Shown here: one piece after another, positions 43,399-53,211 of the stretch
Numbering within the stretch: the stretch's first letter is position 1
Layout of the letters: the number at the start of each line of letters is the position of its first letter
From: Thermoleophilaceae bacterium
GTDB lineage: Bacteria > Actinomycetota > Thermoleophilia > Solirubrobacterales > Thermoleophilaceae
Direction: 5' to 3'
DNA: 64,000 bases
NCBI GenBank assembly: GCA_030446485.1
Contig: JAUJNF010000001.1
Location: 297,097-361,096 of the forward strand
Made by a program: the position numbers and the translations under genes
Notes under the pieces: generated by a model
Told to the model about the DNA's origin: nothing
Database searches by the model: none
Seen by the model: only the letters and a program-made list of their open reading frames with translations

Positions 43399-44227
43399 CG
43401 CCTCGGTTGCGGTGCCGCTGCCGGCACGGCGACCCCGGGTCGCCGTGCCGAGCGGCCAGCTCTTCACCCGCGGCCTGGCCGTGGCGTGGTTGAGCGTGAT
43501 CGTGCTGATCCCGCTCGCCGCGGTGGTGGCGCGCTCGACCGAGGACGGGCTCGGCGCGTTCTGGACCTCGGTGACCAATCCCCAGGCGGTGGCGGCACTG
43601 AAGCTCACGCTGCTCGTCTCAGTCGTCGTCGTGCTCGTGAACGCGGTCACGGGCACGCTGATCGCCTGGGTGCTGGTGCGTGACGACTTCCGCGGCAAGA
43701 GCGTCGTGAACTCGATCATCGACCTGCCCTTCGCCCTGCCGACGATCGTGGCCGGGCTCACGCTGCTGGCGCTCTACGGCAGCAAGAGCCCGGTGGGCAT
43801 CAACGTGGCCTACACCCAGGTGGCGGTGCTGCTCGCCCTGCTGTTCGTGACCCTCCCCTTCGTGGTCCGGGCCGTCCAGCCGGTACTGCTCGAGCTCGAC
43901 CGCGACATGGAGGAGGCCGCGGCCTCCCTGGGCGCCGGCGGGCTCACCACCTTCCGCCGGATCATCTTCCCCAACCTGGTCCCGGCGTTGCTGGCCGGCA
44001 CGGCGCTCGGCTTCGCCCGGTCGGTGGGCGAGTTCGGCTCCATCGTGCTGATCTCGGGGAACATCCCCTTCGACACCGAGGTGGCGTCGGTGTTCATCTT
44101 CGGCCAGATCGAGACCGACAACGTGACCGGGGCGGCGGCCGTTTCGGTGGTGCTGCTGGCGATCTCGGTGCTGCTGCTCACCGGCATCGCCGCGCTAGGT
44201 CGCTGGGGGGCGAAGCATGAGCGCTAG
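43379..44227 (+). CDS. cysT: Sulfate ABC transporter permease (CysT-like)
   Basis: About 282 residues. Three GTG starts are possible (43370, 43379, 43411); 43379 overlaps the previous stop by 20 bases. Six hydrophobic helices start with LAVAWLSVIVLIPLAAVV, and the EAA loop SLGAGGLTTFRRIIFPNL would contact the ATPase. The motif NSIIDLPFALPTIVAGLTL is typical of CysT. It overlaps the next permease by 11 bases. Confidence 0.92.
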   Translation: MSPLRSSASVAVPLPARRPRVAVPSGQLFTRGLAVAWLSVIVLIPLAAVVARSTEDGLGAFWTSVTNPQAVAALKLTLLVSVVVVLVNAVTGTLIAWVLVRDDFRGKSVVNSIIDLPFALPTIVAGLTLLALYGSKSPVGINVAYTQVAVLLALLFVTLPFVVRAVQPVLLELDRDMEEAAASLGAGGLTTFRRIIFPNLVPALLAGTALGFARSVGEFGSIVLISGNIPFDTEVASVFIFGQIETDNVTGAAAVSVVLLAISVLLLTGIAALGRWGAKHER

Positions 44228-45044
44228 CGCCGCGGTGGCCACCCCGGGCCGGCCGTCCCGCATCGGCCTGCGCCTCGTGGCCCTCGGCTACCTGGCTCTG
44301 CTGCTGGCCCTGCCGGTCGGGCTCGTGTTCTACCGGACCTTCGAGAGCGGAGTAGCGCCGGTCTGGGAGGCCGTGACCACGCCCGAGGCCATGCACGCCT
44401 TCTATCTCACGTGCGTGATGGTGGCGATCGCCGTGCCCGCCAACACGGTCTTCGGCGTGGTCTGCGCGATCGTGCTCGTGCGCCACCGCTTCCGCGGCAA
44501 GAACGTCGTGAACGCCCTGATCGACCTGCCCTTCGCGATCTCGCCGGTGGTGATCGGGCTGGCGCTTCTGCTCGTGTACGGGCGCGAGGGATGGTTCGGC
44601 GGCTGGCTGCTCGACCACGGCATCCAGGTCATCTTCTCCCCGGTGGGGATGGTGCTGGCCACCATCTTCGTCTCGCTGCCGTTCGTGGTCCGCGAGGTGA
44701 TGCCCGTGCTGCGGGAGGTGGGCGACGAGCAGGAGCAGGCCGCCTCCACGCTCGGCGCGAACGGCTGGCAGACCTTCTGGCGCGTGACCCTGCCGGCCAT
44801 CCGCTGGGGTGTCGGCTACGGGGTGGTGCTCGCCACCGCGCGGGCCCTCGGCGAGTTCGGAGCGGTGAGCGTGGTGTCGGGCAAGCTGGTCGGCCGCACG
44901 GAAACGCTGCCCCTGCAGGTCGAGGAGCGCTTTCAGCGCTTCGACCTCACCGGCGCCTACTCCGCCGCGGTCGTGCTCGCGCTGATGGCGCTCGTGGTGG
45001 TGCTGTCGATGAACCTGCTCAAGCCCAAGGACAGAAAGGTCTAG
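44217..45044 (+). CDS. cysW: Sulfate ABC transporter permease (CysW-like)
   Basis: 275 residues, ATG overlapping the end of the cysT-like gene by 11 bases. Six transmembrane helices, EAA loop [19 protein letters not shown], and [20 protein letters not shown] plus [17 protein letters not shown] are the CysW landmarks. It pairs with CysT to form the channel. Confidence 0.93.
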   Translation: MSASAAVATPGRPSRIGLRLVALGYLALLLALPVGLVFYRTFESGVAPVWEAVTTPEAMHAFYLTCVMVAIAVPANTVFGVVCAIVLVRHRFRGKNVVNALIDLPFAISPVVIGLALLLVYGREGWFGGWLLDHGIQVIFSPVGMVLATIFVSLPFVVREVMPVLREVGDEQEQAASTLGANGWQTFWRVTLPAIRWGVGYGVVLATARALGEFGAVSVVSGKLVGRTETLPLQVEERFQRFDLTGAYSAAVVLALMALVVVLSMNLLKPKDRKV

Positions 45045-45049
45045 TGGAG

Positions 45050-46009
45050 ATGGGGATCAGCGCTCATGACGTGACCAAGCGGTTCGGTGACTTCCAGGCG
45101 CTCGACCGCGTATCGGTCGACGTGCCGGACGGCTCGCTCACCGCGCTGCTCGGGCCGAGCGGCAGCGGCAAGTCCACGCTGCTGCGGATCATCTCGGGGC
45201 TCGACCAGCCCGACTCCGGCAGCGTGGTGATCGCCGGCCGGGACGTGACCGGCCTGCCGGCGCAGAAGCGCGGCGTGGGCTTCGTGTTCCAGCACTACGC
45301 GGCCTTCAAGCACATGACCGTCGAGCAGAACGTGGCCTTTGGGCTGAAGATCCGCAAGCGGCCCAAGGACCAGATCCGCGCGCGCGTGCACGAGCTGCTC
45401 GGGCTGGTGCAGCTCGGCGGCCTGGCCGGCCGCTACCCGTCCCAGCTCTCCGGCGGCCAGCGCCAGCGCATGGCGCTCGCGCGTGCGCTCGCGGTGGAGC
45501 CCGAGGTGCTGCTGCTCGACGAGCCCTTCGGCGCCCTCGACGCGCGCGTGCGCAAGGACCTGCGCCAGTGGCTCAGGGAGCTCCACGAGCAGGTGCACGT
45601 GACCACCATCTTCGTGACCCACGACCAGGAGGAGGCGATGGAGGTCGCTCAGCAAATCGTGGTGATGAACGAGGGCCGCGTGGAGCAGGTGGGCGGCCCC
45701 CGCGACCTCTACGAGCACCCGGCCAACCGCTTCGTGATGGGCTTCGTCGGCCCCGTGAACCACCTCGGCGACGACGAGCTCGTGCGCCCGCACGACATCG
45801 AGGTGATGCGCGAGCCGGCCGACACCACCACGCGCGCGATGATCGAGCGGATCGTGCACCTGGGCTTCGAGGTGCGGGTCGAGCTGCTGCTCGACGACGG
45901 CCGTCAGGTGCAGGCCCAGATCACGCGCGAGCAGGCCGAGGACCTGGGCCTCCAGGCCGGACAGCTCGTGTTCGTGCGGCCGAGCCGGTCGATGGTCTTC
46001 ACCTCGTAG
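45050..46009 (+). CDS. cysA: Sulfate ABC transporter ATP-binding protein
   Basis: 319 residues from ATG 45050; GTG 45044, overlapping the upstream TAG, would add two residues. Walker [10 protein letters not shown], signature [16 protein letters not shown], Walker [13 protein letters not shown] and switch His in [12 protein letters not shown] are intact. The C-terminal TOBE-like part ([12 protein letters not shown]) is typical of CysA. It energises sulfate uptake with the two permeases. Confidence 0.94.
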   Translation: MGISAHDVTKRFGDFQALDRVSVDVPDGSLTALLGPSGSGKSTLLRIISGLDQPDSGSVVIAGRDVTGLPAQKRGVGFVFQHYAAFKHMTVEQNVAFGLKIRKRPKDQIRARVHELLGLVQLGGLAGRYPSQLSGGQRQRMALARALAVEPEVLLLDEPFGALDARVRKDLRQWLRELHEQVHVTTIFVTHDQEEAMEVAQQIVVMNEGRVEQVGGPRDLYEHPANRFVMGFVGPVNHLGDDELVRPHDIEVMREPADTTTRAMIERIVHLGFEVRVELLLDDGRQVQAQITREQAEDLGLQAGQLVFVRPSRSMVFTS

Positions 46010-46043
46010 GGGCGCCCGAGCGGCTCGCGGTAGTCTGGCGCCG

Positions 46044-46508
46044 ATGCGCAGCCGCGCGGCCGTCCTCTTCTGCGTCCTGCCGATCCTGCTCGTGGCCGCC
46101 TGTGGCGACGACAACGGTGGCGGCGAGACCGGGGCCGGAGGCGCCACCGTGACCGAGACGGTGACCACGCCGGCGCCCGAGACGACCGCGCCCGAGGCCA
46201 CCGCACCGGAGGCCACGCCCGAGGACCCTGCGCCGGGCGAGCAGGTGGTGCTCCGCGGAGCGGCCGGTGGCGCCCAGACGGGGCCCCAGTTCAGCACGTT
46301 CGTGCTCGTGCCCGACTCGGGCGGCGAGCCGGTGACGGTCGCGGCGGCCAACGACCTCGACCTGCCGATCGACGTCCGGCGCGACCTCTTCGACCCGCGC
46401 TGCGAGGGCAAGCTGCAGGGCTCGTTCACGGTGGCGCCGGCCGCCCCGGGCGAGACCGAGTTCGAGTACGCGCTGATCTCGGTCGAGCTGACCGCGAACG
46501 CCTGCTGA
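46044..46508 (+). CDS. Hypothetical lipoprotein
   Basis: 154 residues. Lipoprotein signal MRSRAAVLFCVLPILLVAAC with lipobox LVAAC. A Thr/Pro/Glu-rich linker (VTTPAPETTAPEATAPEA) precedes a small beta-rich domain with two Cys (DPRCEG, TANAC at the very end). No family recognised. It follows cysA by 34 bases but probably is not part of sulfate uptake. Confidence 0.7.
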   Translation: MRSRAAVLFCVLPILLVAACGDDNGGGETGAGGATVTETVTTPAPETTAPEATAPEATPEDPAPGEQVVLRGAAGGAQTGPQFSTFVLVPDSGGEPVTVAAANDLDLPIDVRRDLFDPRCEGKLQGSFTVAPAAPGETEFEYALISVELTANAC

Positions 46509-46533
46509 GCAGGTCGTCCGGCCGGCGTAGCTC

Positions 46534-47873
46534 CTACGCCACCGCGAAGAGCCGCCACTCCCCCGGCACGCCGCGCAGCTCGTGCGCGCCCCGCGGTCGG
46601 CGAAGCCGATGCCCGAGCCCACCACCAGGTCTCGGACCGTGCCCGAGACGAGCACCTCGCCGGCCTCCGCGGTCGCGCCCACGCGCGCCCCGATGTGCAC
46701 CGCCATGCCACCCACGTCGTCGCCGATCACCTCGACCTCGCCGGTGTGGAGCCCGGCGCGCATCGGCACCCCGATCTGGCCGACCGCGCGGACGGCCTCC
46801 ACCGCACAGCGAATGGCCCGCGCCGGGCCGTCGAAGGTGGCCAGGAAGCCGTCGCCGACCGTCTTCACCTCGTGACCGCGGTGGCGCTCGAGCTCCCGGC
46901 GCACCAGAGCGTCGTGGCTGGCCAGCAGATCGAGCCACGCGCGGTCGCCCAGCTCGCCGGCACGCTCGGTCGAGCCGACGATGTCGGTGAAGAGCACGGT
47001 GGCCAGAACCCGGTCGGGCTTGCGCTCCTGGCGCATGCCGGTGAGGAACTCCTCGGCATCGTCGAGCAGCGCATCCGCATCACCCACCATCGGCATGTGA
47101 TCGACGCCCTCGTGCTCCACCAGGCGTGCGCCCGGGATGCTCTCCGCCAGGTAGCGGGCGTTTCCGATGTCGACCGTCCGGTCCTGCTTGCGGTGCAGCA
47201 CCAGTGTGGGCACGCTGATCGCCGGCAGCACCTCGCGCGCGTCGATCGCCTCGTTCAGGCGCAGGATCTCGAGCACCGAAGCCGGGCTGGCGGCGGCGCG
47301 CTCGAAGCGTGCCCACCAGTCGCGGAAGCGGGTGTCGCCGCTGACGCTGGGCGCGAAGATCTCGAGGTTCCGGCCCGTTCCCCACTCGCGCACAACCGTG
47401 TCCCAGCGATCGGCGTCCCGCCCCGGATCCGACGGCGCCCACGGGTAGTCCTCGGCGGTGGTGGTGCGCGCGTAGGCGCCGTACAGCACGAGCGCGGAAA
47501 CCCGGTCCGGATGGCTGGCCGCGAACAACGAGGCCATCGGCGCGCCCTCGGAGAAGCCGAAGAGCGCCGCCCGCTCGGAGCCCACCTCGTCCATGACGAT
47601 GCGTATGTCCTCCATGCGCTCCTCGAGGGTCGGCGCCCCAACCACGGGGTCCGACACGCCGCTGCCGCGTCGGTCGAAGATGATCAGGCGCGCGAAGGAG
47701 CCCAGGCGGTCGAAGAAGCGGGCTAACGCCGGCTCGTCGCGCCACATGTCCACGTTCGAGATCCAGTTAGGCACCCACACGAGGTCGAGGGCGCCCTCAC
47801 CCACCACCTGGTAGGCGATGTTCAGGTCCTGGCAGCGCGCGTAGCGGGTGGTGGAAGCCGGCGGCGTCGCCAC
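46534..47873 (-). CDS. Alpha/beta hydrolase-class III adenylate cyclase fusion, C-terminus frameshifted
   Basis: GTG 47873 start. Residues 1-275 are an alpha/beta hydrolase (LIIFDRRGSGVSD, nucleophile elbow LFGFSEGAPMAS, HEGVDHMPMVG). The rest is a class III nucleotide cyclase: ATVLFTDIVGSTERAGELGD (metal Asp), KTVGDGFLATFDGPARA and GLHTGEVEVIGDDVGG. The usual ending (FADRGAHELRGVPG then EWRLFAVA) is found only after a frameshift near 46582-46592, where the current frame runs off into a non-coding tail. The family is common in actinobacteria. cAMP-linked sensing of a small molecule is the likely role. Confidence 0.83.
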
Positions 47874-47926
47874 GCCGGCGAGCGTACCGGGGCGCGATGC
47901 CCCCCAGTACGGAGCGAGCCGGTCGC

Positions 47927-48499
47927 TCAGCGTATGGGCGTAGGTCCCGCGCAATCGAGCGCCAGCTTCTGCAGGCCGAGCCGCACCCGGCTCTTGACCG
48001 TGGCCGAGGGCACCCCGGCCCTGCGGGCGATGTCGGCCACGCTCTGATCGCCCCAGTAGGCGAGGAAGACCGCCTCGCGCTGCGGCGGCGGAAGCTTGCG
48101 GAGGGCACCGAGCATCTCGCGCCGCTCGCTGCGACGCTCGGCCACGAGGGCCGGGCTCTCGGCCACCTGCGGCCGCTCGGGCTCCACCAGCGCTTCGAGC
48201 CGTTCGCGCGCCCGCCCGCCCGCCTGCTCGGAGCGCCACATGTCGAGCGCGCGGCTGCGCGCCATCAGCTGCAGGTAGTGCCTGAGGTCCCCGCGGGCCG
48301 GGTCGAAGCCGGACGGGTTGCGGCAGAAGCGCACGAACACGTCGTGGGCCGCGTCCTGGGCGCGCTCGGGATCGCCGAGGATGCGCTGCGCGGCGGCACG
48401 GACGGCCGGCGCGTGCGTGGCGTAGGCGCTCTCCAGCGAGTCGCGGGCGGCGCCGTCGGGCCGGTCGCCGTCCTGGGTGAACGTCCTCGCCGCAGCCAT
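47927..48499 (-). CDS. ECF-type RNA polymerase sigma factor
   Basis: 190 residues. Region 2 (YATHAPAVRAAAQRILGD, AAHDVFVRFCRNPSGFD, RSRALDMWRSEQAGGRA) and region 4 helix-turn-helix (LPPPQREAVFLAYWGDQS, ADIARRAGVPSATVKSRVRL) are both present; no anti-sigma gene is adjacent. It would direct polymerase to a small regulon, unidentified here. 54 bases lie before the cyclase gene start on the same strand. Confidence 0.9.
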   Translation of the reverse strand: MAAARTFTQDGDRPDGAARDSLESAYATHAPAVRAAAQRILGDPERAQDAAHDVFVRFCRNPSGFDPARGDLRHYLQLMARSRALDMWRSEQAGGRARERLEALVEPERPQVAESPALVAERRSERREMLGALRKLPPPQREAVFLAYWGDQSVADIARRAGVPSATVKSRVRLGLQKLALDCAGPTPIR

Positions 48500-48641
48500 G
48501 ATGCGGACGGTAAAGACGCGGCCCCCGTTGCGGAAGGCGTCAGTCTTCCCGCCCCGTCATAACCGCCGGTTATGCCCCGGTTGGGTCGGTGTGGACCGAA
48601 GGCGGTGGGCGGCCGTTGGACGGCCGCCCACATCCCGTTGG

Positions 48642-48815
48642 TCAGCCGCGGGTGCCGAAGCGCCCGCCCAGGCCGTATCCCCCCGTGGGCACGCCGGCCA
48701 GCAGCACGAGTACGGCCGCGATGATCGCGACGATGCTCGGCAGGCCGAGTGCGACGCAGAGCGCGTACACCAGTGCCGCCACCACCACGGCTATGACTAC
48801 TCCGATGATGCTCAT
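48642..48815 (-). CDS. Small two-helix membrane protein (57 aa)
   Basis: ATG 48815 with a strong AGGAG seven bases upstream. The product starts MSIIGVVIAVVVAALVYALC, continues with LGLPSIVAIIAAVLVLLAGV and ends GGYGLGGRFGTRG, so two membrane helices with a short loop and a Gly-rich tail. No family recognised. It stands alone between the sigma factor and LigD genes. Its strong ribosome site supports it. Confidence 0.7.
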   Translation of the reverse strand: MSIIGVVIAVVVAALVYALCVALGLPSIVAIIAAVLVLLAGVPTGGYGLGGRFGTRG

Positions 48816-48935
48816 GAGTCTCCTCTCCTCCGAATGACCTCTGTCTCGTACATAACGAGCGGGAGGGCGCCAGGTTGAGCACTTCCGTGCCGGAGCGCGT
48901 GGCCGCCTACTACGCCGAGGCCTACCGCTCGCTCG

Positions 48936-51392
48936 TCACGAGAAGCGCGGCAGCGCCTGCTGCTCGCTGAGCACCGGCGCGAACAGGTCGCCGTGGCGCT
49001 CGAGCCGCGCCAGCAGCTCGTCGGAGTCGAAGGCCAGCAGCGAGGCGTCCCCCGCCGCGTGCGTGGCCTCGACCTCCTCCCACGTGACGGGCGTCGACAC
49101 CATCGGCCGGTCCTTCGCCCTCAGCGAGTAGACGTTCACGGTGGTCTTGCTGTCGTCGTTCTGGCTCCAGTCCACCAGCACCTTGCCCTCGCGCAGGGTC
49201 TTGGTCATGCGTGAGACCACGAGCTCCGGATAGGTCTTCTCGAGCGTCTCGGCGACCGCCTTCGCGAACGGCTTGGTCTGCCCGTAGCTCGCTTCGTCGT
49301 CGTTCAGCGGCACGTACACCTGCAGGCCCTTCGAGCCCGAGGTCTTCGGGAAGCTCTGCAGCCCGAGGCCCTCGAACATGCCGTGCAGCCACAGGCCCAC
49401 CTGGGAGCACTGGACGATGTCGGCGGGCGGCCCGGGATCGAGATCGAAGACCATCATGGTCGGGCGCTGGATCTCGGCGGCGAGCGACAGCGAGGTGTGC
49501 AGCTCGAGGTCGGCGAGGTTGGCCGCCCACAGGAGCGTCGGGAGGTCGTCGGCCAGGCAGTAGTCGATGTCGCCGCCCTTGCGGCTGCTGTACACCGCGG
49601 CGGTGCGAACCCACTCCGGGCGGTGCGAGGGGCACTGCTTCTCGAAGAAGAACTTGCCCTCGACGCCGTTCGGGTAGCGCTTGAGGGTGAGCGGCCGTCC
49701 GCGCAGGTGCGGCAGGAGCGCCGGCGCGACGCGCGCGTAGTAGTCGATCACCTGCCCCTTGGTGAACCCCGCCTGCGGGTAGAGCACCTTGCCGAGGTTG
49801 GAGAACTTGAGGGACCGGCCCTCGACCGTGACCTCCGCCCCGCCCTCGAGCGGCCGCCCCGGGCCAACAAGTGCCTGCAGCGCCGGCGCGCTCGACCCCT
49901 CCACCAGACCGACCGGCGCGGCCGTCGGCTCCTCGAGCTTCTCGCGCGACACGTCGAACGCATGGCGGTCATCCCTGAGGCCCTTGTAGGACGGGTGCCG
50001 GAGCATGCCCTGGGCGGTCCACTCGGTGAACTCGATCTCGGCCACGAGGTCCGGCTCCACGTAGTGGGCGCCCTTCGGCGGCTCGCGGCCGTCGAAGGGG
50101 CTCGTGTCGCGTTGCCTCTCCTGCAGCAGGGCGGCCAGCCGGTCGAGCTCCTGCTCGTCGAAGCCCGTGCCCACCTTCCCCGCGTAGCGCAGGGCGGGGC
50201 CGCCGTCGCGGCCCGCCTCGGCCTCCTGATCGTAGTGGCCCACGAGCAGCGCCCCGATGCGCTCCCGGCGGCGGCCCGCGCCGGTGAGCCACCCGCCGAT
50301 CACGAGCTCCTGGCGGTTCGTGTTCTTCACCTTTACCCACGCCCCGCTGCGCCGCCCCGGCTCGTAGGGTGAGTCGAGCCGCTTGGCCACCACCCCCTCG
50401 AGCCCCTGGGCCGCGCCGGCCTCGAGCAGCGCCCGGCCGTCGCCGACGTGGTGCACCGGAGTGCGCCAGGCCTCGCCGTTCAGGTCGAGCTCGGCGAGGC
50501 GCGCGCGCCGCTCCTCGTAGGAAAGCTCCATCAGCGAGTGGCCGTCGAGGTAGAGGAGGTCGAAGAGCACGTAGACCGTCGGGGTCTCCTTAGCGCGCCG
50601 GCGGATGATCGACTCCGAGGTCTGGTGGATGCGCTGCTGAAGCCGCTCGAAGCTCGGCCGGCCGCGCTCGTCGAAGGCCACGATCTCGCCGTCGAGCACC
50701 GCGCTGTGTGAGCTGAGCGCGCGGTTCAGGCGCCTGAGCTCCGGGTACTCGCGGGTGATGTCGCGCAGGCTGCGGCTCTCGAAGTGGATTCGCCCCGGCT
50801 CGGAATAGGCGATGGCGCGCACGCCGTCCCACTTGATCTCGTAGGCGAAGCGGTCCTCTCCGGTCGGCAGGGTGCCCTGCTTGGCGAGCATCGGCACGAT
50901 CCGCTCGGGCAAGGGCTCGCGCGCCGGGTCCGCCGGCGGGTCCATGCGGTGGATCATCCAGTCCTTGCCCGCGCCGGTCTGGAAGAGCGCGTAGCGCCCG
51001 CGAGCCCGTTCGCCGTTCAGGCGCACGATCACCTTGCGCTCCTCCCACTTCTCGAGCTCGTAGGTGCCGCGGTCCCAGATCGTCATCGTGCCCGCGCCGT
51101 AGCTGCCCTTGGGGATCACGCCGTGGAAGTCGAGGTACTCGAGCGGGTGGTCCTCGGTGTGCACCGCCTTCCGGTTCTCCTTCGGGTCCTCGGGGATCCC
51201 GTTGGGAACCGCCCAGGAGGCGAGCACGCCGTCGTGCTCGAGCCGGAGGTCCCAGTGCAGGCGGGTGGCGCTGTGCTCCTGGATCACGAACCGCGGGGCG
51301 TCGGCCGGCGGCGCGACCTCACCCGCGGGCTCGGGCGTGGCCTCGAAGTCGCGCTTGGCGCGGTAGGTGTCGAGCTTCTTCTTCCTGGCCAT
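48936..51392 (-). CDS. ligD: ATP-dependent DNA ligase D (NHEJ)
   Basis: 818 residues from ATG 51392 (MARKKKLDTY); longer starts look non-coding. Domain order is phosphoesterase (about 30-160; FVIQEHSATRLHWDLRLEHD), ATP-dependent ligase (180-480; catalytic Lys187 in YEIKWDGVRA, LEGVVAKRLDSPYEPG), then the primase/polymerase (about 530-810; MMVFDLDPGPPAD with the metal Asp pair, TSGSKGLQVYVPL). This PE-LIG-POL order is like Pseudomonas LigD rather than Mycobacterium. Its partner Ku is not in the window. Confidence 0.95.
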   Translation of the reverse strand: MARKKKLDTYRAKRDFEATPEPAGEVAPPADAPRFVIQEHSATRLHWDLRLEHDGVLASWAVPNGIPEDPKENRKAVHTEDHPLEYLDFHGVIPKGSYGAGTMTIWDRGTYELEKWEERKVIVRLNGERARGRYALFQTGAGKDWMIHRMDPPADPAREPLPERIVPMLAKQGTLPTGEDRFAYEIKWDGVRAIAYSEPGRIHFESRSLRDITREYPELRRLNRALSSHSAVLDGEIVAFDERGRPSFERLQQRIHQTSESIIRRRAKETPTVYVLFDLLYLDGHSLMELSYEERRARLAELDLNGEAWRTPVHHVGDGRALLEAGAAQGLEGVVAKRLDSPYEPGRRSGAWVKVKNTNRQELVIGGWLTGAGRRRERIGALLVGHYDQEAEAGRDGGPALRYAGKVGTGFDEQELDRLAALLQERQRDTSPFDGREPPKGAHYVEPDLVAEIEFTEWTAQGMLRHPSYKGLRDDRHAFDVSREKLEEPTAAPVGLVEGSSAPALQALVGPGRPLEGGAEVTVEGRSLKFSNLGKVLYPQAGFTKGQVIDYYARVAPALLPHLRGRPLTLKRYPNGVEGKFFFEKQCPSHRPEWVRTAAVYSSRKGGDIDYCLADDLPTLLWAANLADLELHTSLSLAAEIQRPTMMVFDLDPGPPADIVQCSQVGLWLHGMFEGLGLQSFPKTSGSKGLQVYVPLNDDEASYGQTKPFAKAVAETLEKTYPELVVSRMTKTLREGKVLVDWSQNDDSKTTVNVYSLRAKDRPMVSTPVTWEEVEATHAAGDASLLAFDSDELLARLERHGDLFAPVLSEQQALPRFS

Positions 51393-51491
51393 CGTCGGGC
51401 CACGCATTCTGCACCCGCGGCGGGTCGGGACCGGCGCGGCGCGCAGATAGGGCATGCCCCCCTTCGGGGGCAACCTCCCCCCGGGGGGCGG

Positions 51492-53042
51492 CTAGGTCGA
51501 GGCCCCGCCGGTTCGCGCGTTCCGCCCGCCGTTGCCCGCGGCACGGGCCTTGCGGCCGCCGTTGCCGCTGGCGCGGGCCTGGCTGCCGCCGTTGCTCGCC
51601 GTCGCCTTCCGCCCGCCGTTACCCGCGCCGCCGCGGGAGCGCGCGGCGGTCTGGCCCCCGCGCCGCGGAGCCGGTGCCGGAGCCGACAGCGCCACGAGCT
51701 CGGCCATCCCGCGCTCGATCGCCTCGCTGAGGACCTCGACGTCGGCCGCCGTGTCGTAGTCGGCCGTCACCCCGTAGTTCAGCCCGCCGTCGTACGAGAA
51801 GATGGCGATGCCGATCCGCACCGTCCCGGCCAGTGGCACGTACGGGAAGGCCTCGAGCAGGCGTCGCCCGGCGGCGTAGAGCGTGCACCGCGGACCGGGG
51901 ACGTTGGTGGTGACGGTGTTGAGGTTGCGCTGCGGCAGGGCGCTCGCCGCCCGGATCCCGAGCGACAGCAGCATCGCCGGCGCGTAGCCCGACAGTGAGG
52001 TGAGCACCTCGCCCGCCACCGCCTGGCTCGACTCTTTCAGGTGCTGCATCTGCTCCTCGATCGCGGCGAGCCGCTCGAGCGGGTCCTCGATTCCCACCGG
52101 CAACGACGCGAACATCGCGGAGACGCGGTTGTTGTAGGTGCCCTTCTCGTCCGGCGCCCTCACCGACACGGGCACGAGCGTGCGCACCGTGCGGTCGACC
52201 GACTCGCCGCGGGAGAGCAGCAGCTCACGGAACCCGCTGGTGATGGTGGCGAGCACCACGTCGTTCACGGTGCCGCCGTGCGCCTGCCGGACCGTCTTCA
52301 CGTCGCCGAGCGACGAACGCGCCCACGCCCAGCGACGGTGTGGGCCGATCGGCCCGTTGAGCGACGAGGCCGGCGTGGGCACCACAAGCCCGCGCATGGC
52401 GGCCAGCCCGCGGACAGCCGTGAGCGCGTGGCCACCCAGGGCCCTCGGGTGCCGGGCGATGGCGGAGAGGCCCTCGTAAGGCTCCATCGCCCGGCGCGCC
52501 AGCGCCTCCGCCACCAGCTCGCCCCCCGCCGGCTCGGGCTCGGGCCGCCACTCCGCCTCCGCCACCGGACCCGGATCGCGCTCCCGGTCGAGCACGACCC
52601 TCAGCAGGTCGGCGCCCGAGACGCCGTCGACCATCGCGTGATGCGTCTTCGAGATGAGCGCCCAGCGGCCCTGCTCGAGGCCCTCGACGATCCACATCTC
52701 CCACAGAGGGCGCGCGCGGTCGAGCTGCTGCGACATCACGCGACCAACGAGGTTGCGCAGCTGCTCCTCGCTGCCGGGGTGCGGCAGCGCGCTGTGCCGG
52801 AGGTGGTAGCTCAGGCTGAAGTGCTCGTCGTCGACCCACACCGGCCGGCCGAGTCCCAGTGGCACGAACTTGACCCGCTGGCGGTAACGCGGGACGAGCG
52901 GCAGCTTTCCGCCCACCATCCGGCACATGTCCTTGTACTCGGGCGGCGGCCCCTCGAAGATGCCCACCGAGCCGATGTGCATGTGGTTCTCGTCGTCCTC
53001 GATCGACAGAAACGACGCGTCCTGCGAGCTCAAGCGTTGCAT
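51492..53042 (-). CDS. Wax ester synthase/diacylglycerol acyltransferase (WES/DGAT)
   Basis: 516 residues from ATG 53042 with GGGGAGG before it. The catalytic HHAMVDG (134-140) and the C-terminal PLW, NVPGP and FSYDGGLNYGV motifs of the WES/DGAT family are present. It esterifies acyl-CoA to diacylglycerol or fatty alcohol to make storage lipid. The last 50 residues are a Gly/Asn/Arg/Lys repeat (GNGGRKA repeats). A three-copy 20-bp-spaced repeat lies 170 bases upstream. The gene for a fatty-acid desaturase is 1 kb away. Confidence 0.93.
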   Translation of the reverse strand: MQRLSSQDASFLSIEDDENHMHIGSVGIFEGPPPEYKDMCRMVGGKLPLVPRYRQRVKFVPLGLGRPVWVDDEHFSLSYHLRHSALPHPGSEEQLRNLVGRVMSQQLDRARPLWEMWIVEGLEQGRWALISKTHHAMVDGVSGADLLRVVLDRERDPGPVAEAEWRPEPEPAGGELVAEALARRAMEPYEGLSAIARHPRALGGHALTAVRGLAAMRGLVVPTPASSLNGPIGPHRRWAWARSSLGDVKTVRQAHGGTVNDVVLATITSGFRELLLSRGESVDRTVRTLVPVSVRAPDEKGTYNNRVSAMFASLPVGIEDPLERLAAIEEQMQHLKESSQAVAGEVLTSLSGYAPAMLLSLGIRAASALPQRNLNTVTTNVPGPRCTLYAAGRRLLEAFPYVPLAGTVRIGIAIFSYDGGLNYGVTADYDTAADVEVLSEAIERGMAELVALSAPAPAPRRGGQTAARSRGGAGNGGRKATASNGGSQARASGNGGRKARAAGNGGRNARTGGAST

Positions 53043-53211
53043 CGGAACCTCCCCGGTTCGGCCGCGATGACCTGGAGGGGCGCACGCGGCGCGGCGCCTG
53101 CCCTCGATAACCGTTGTTCCACGTCGACGCCGCGCCAAACCTCCTGTTCGCCGCCGTTGCCAGGCGTCCGCGGCCCGACACCGGCATCTTCTCCAGACCG
53201 CTCAGAGATAC

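Noticed and set aside
48899..48970. Short plus-strand peptide VAAYYAEAYRSLVTRS
   Set aside because: Looks protein-like but is very short, overlaps the end of ligD and has no ribosome site; possibly a gene remnant.
53043..53211. Riboswitch in the leader of WES/DGAT
   Set aside because: Conserved blocks of TPP, cobalamin, c-di-GMP or SAM switches were looked for and not found.
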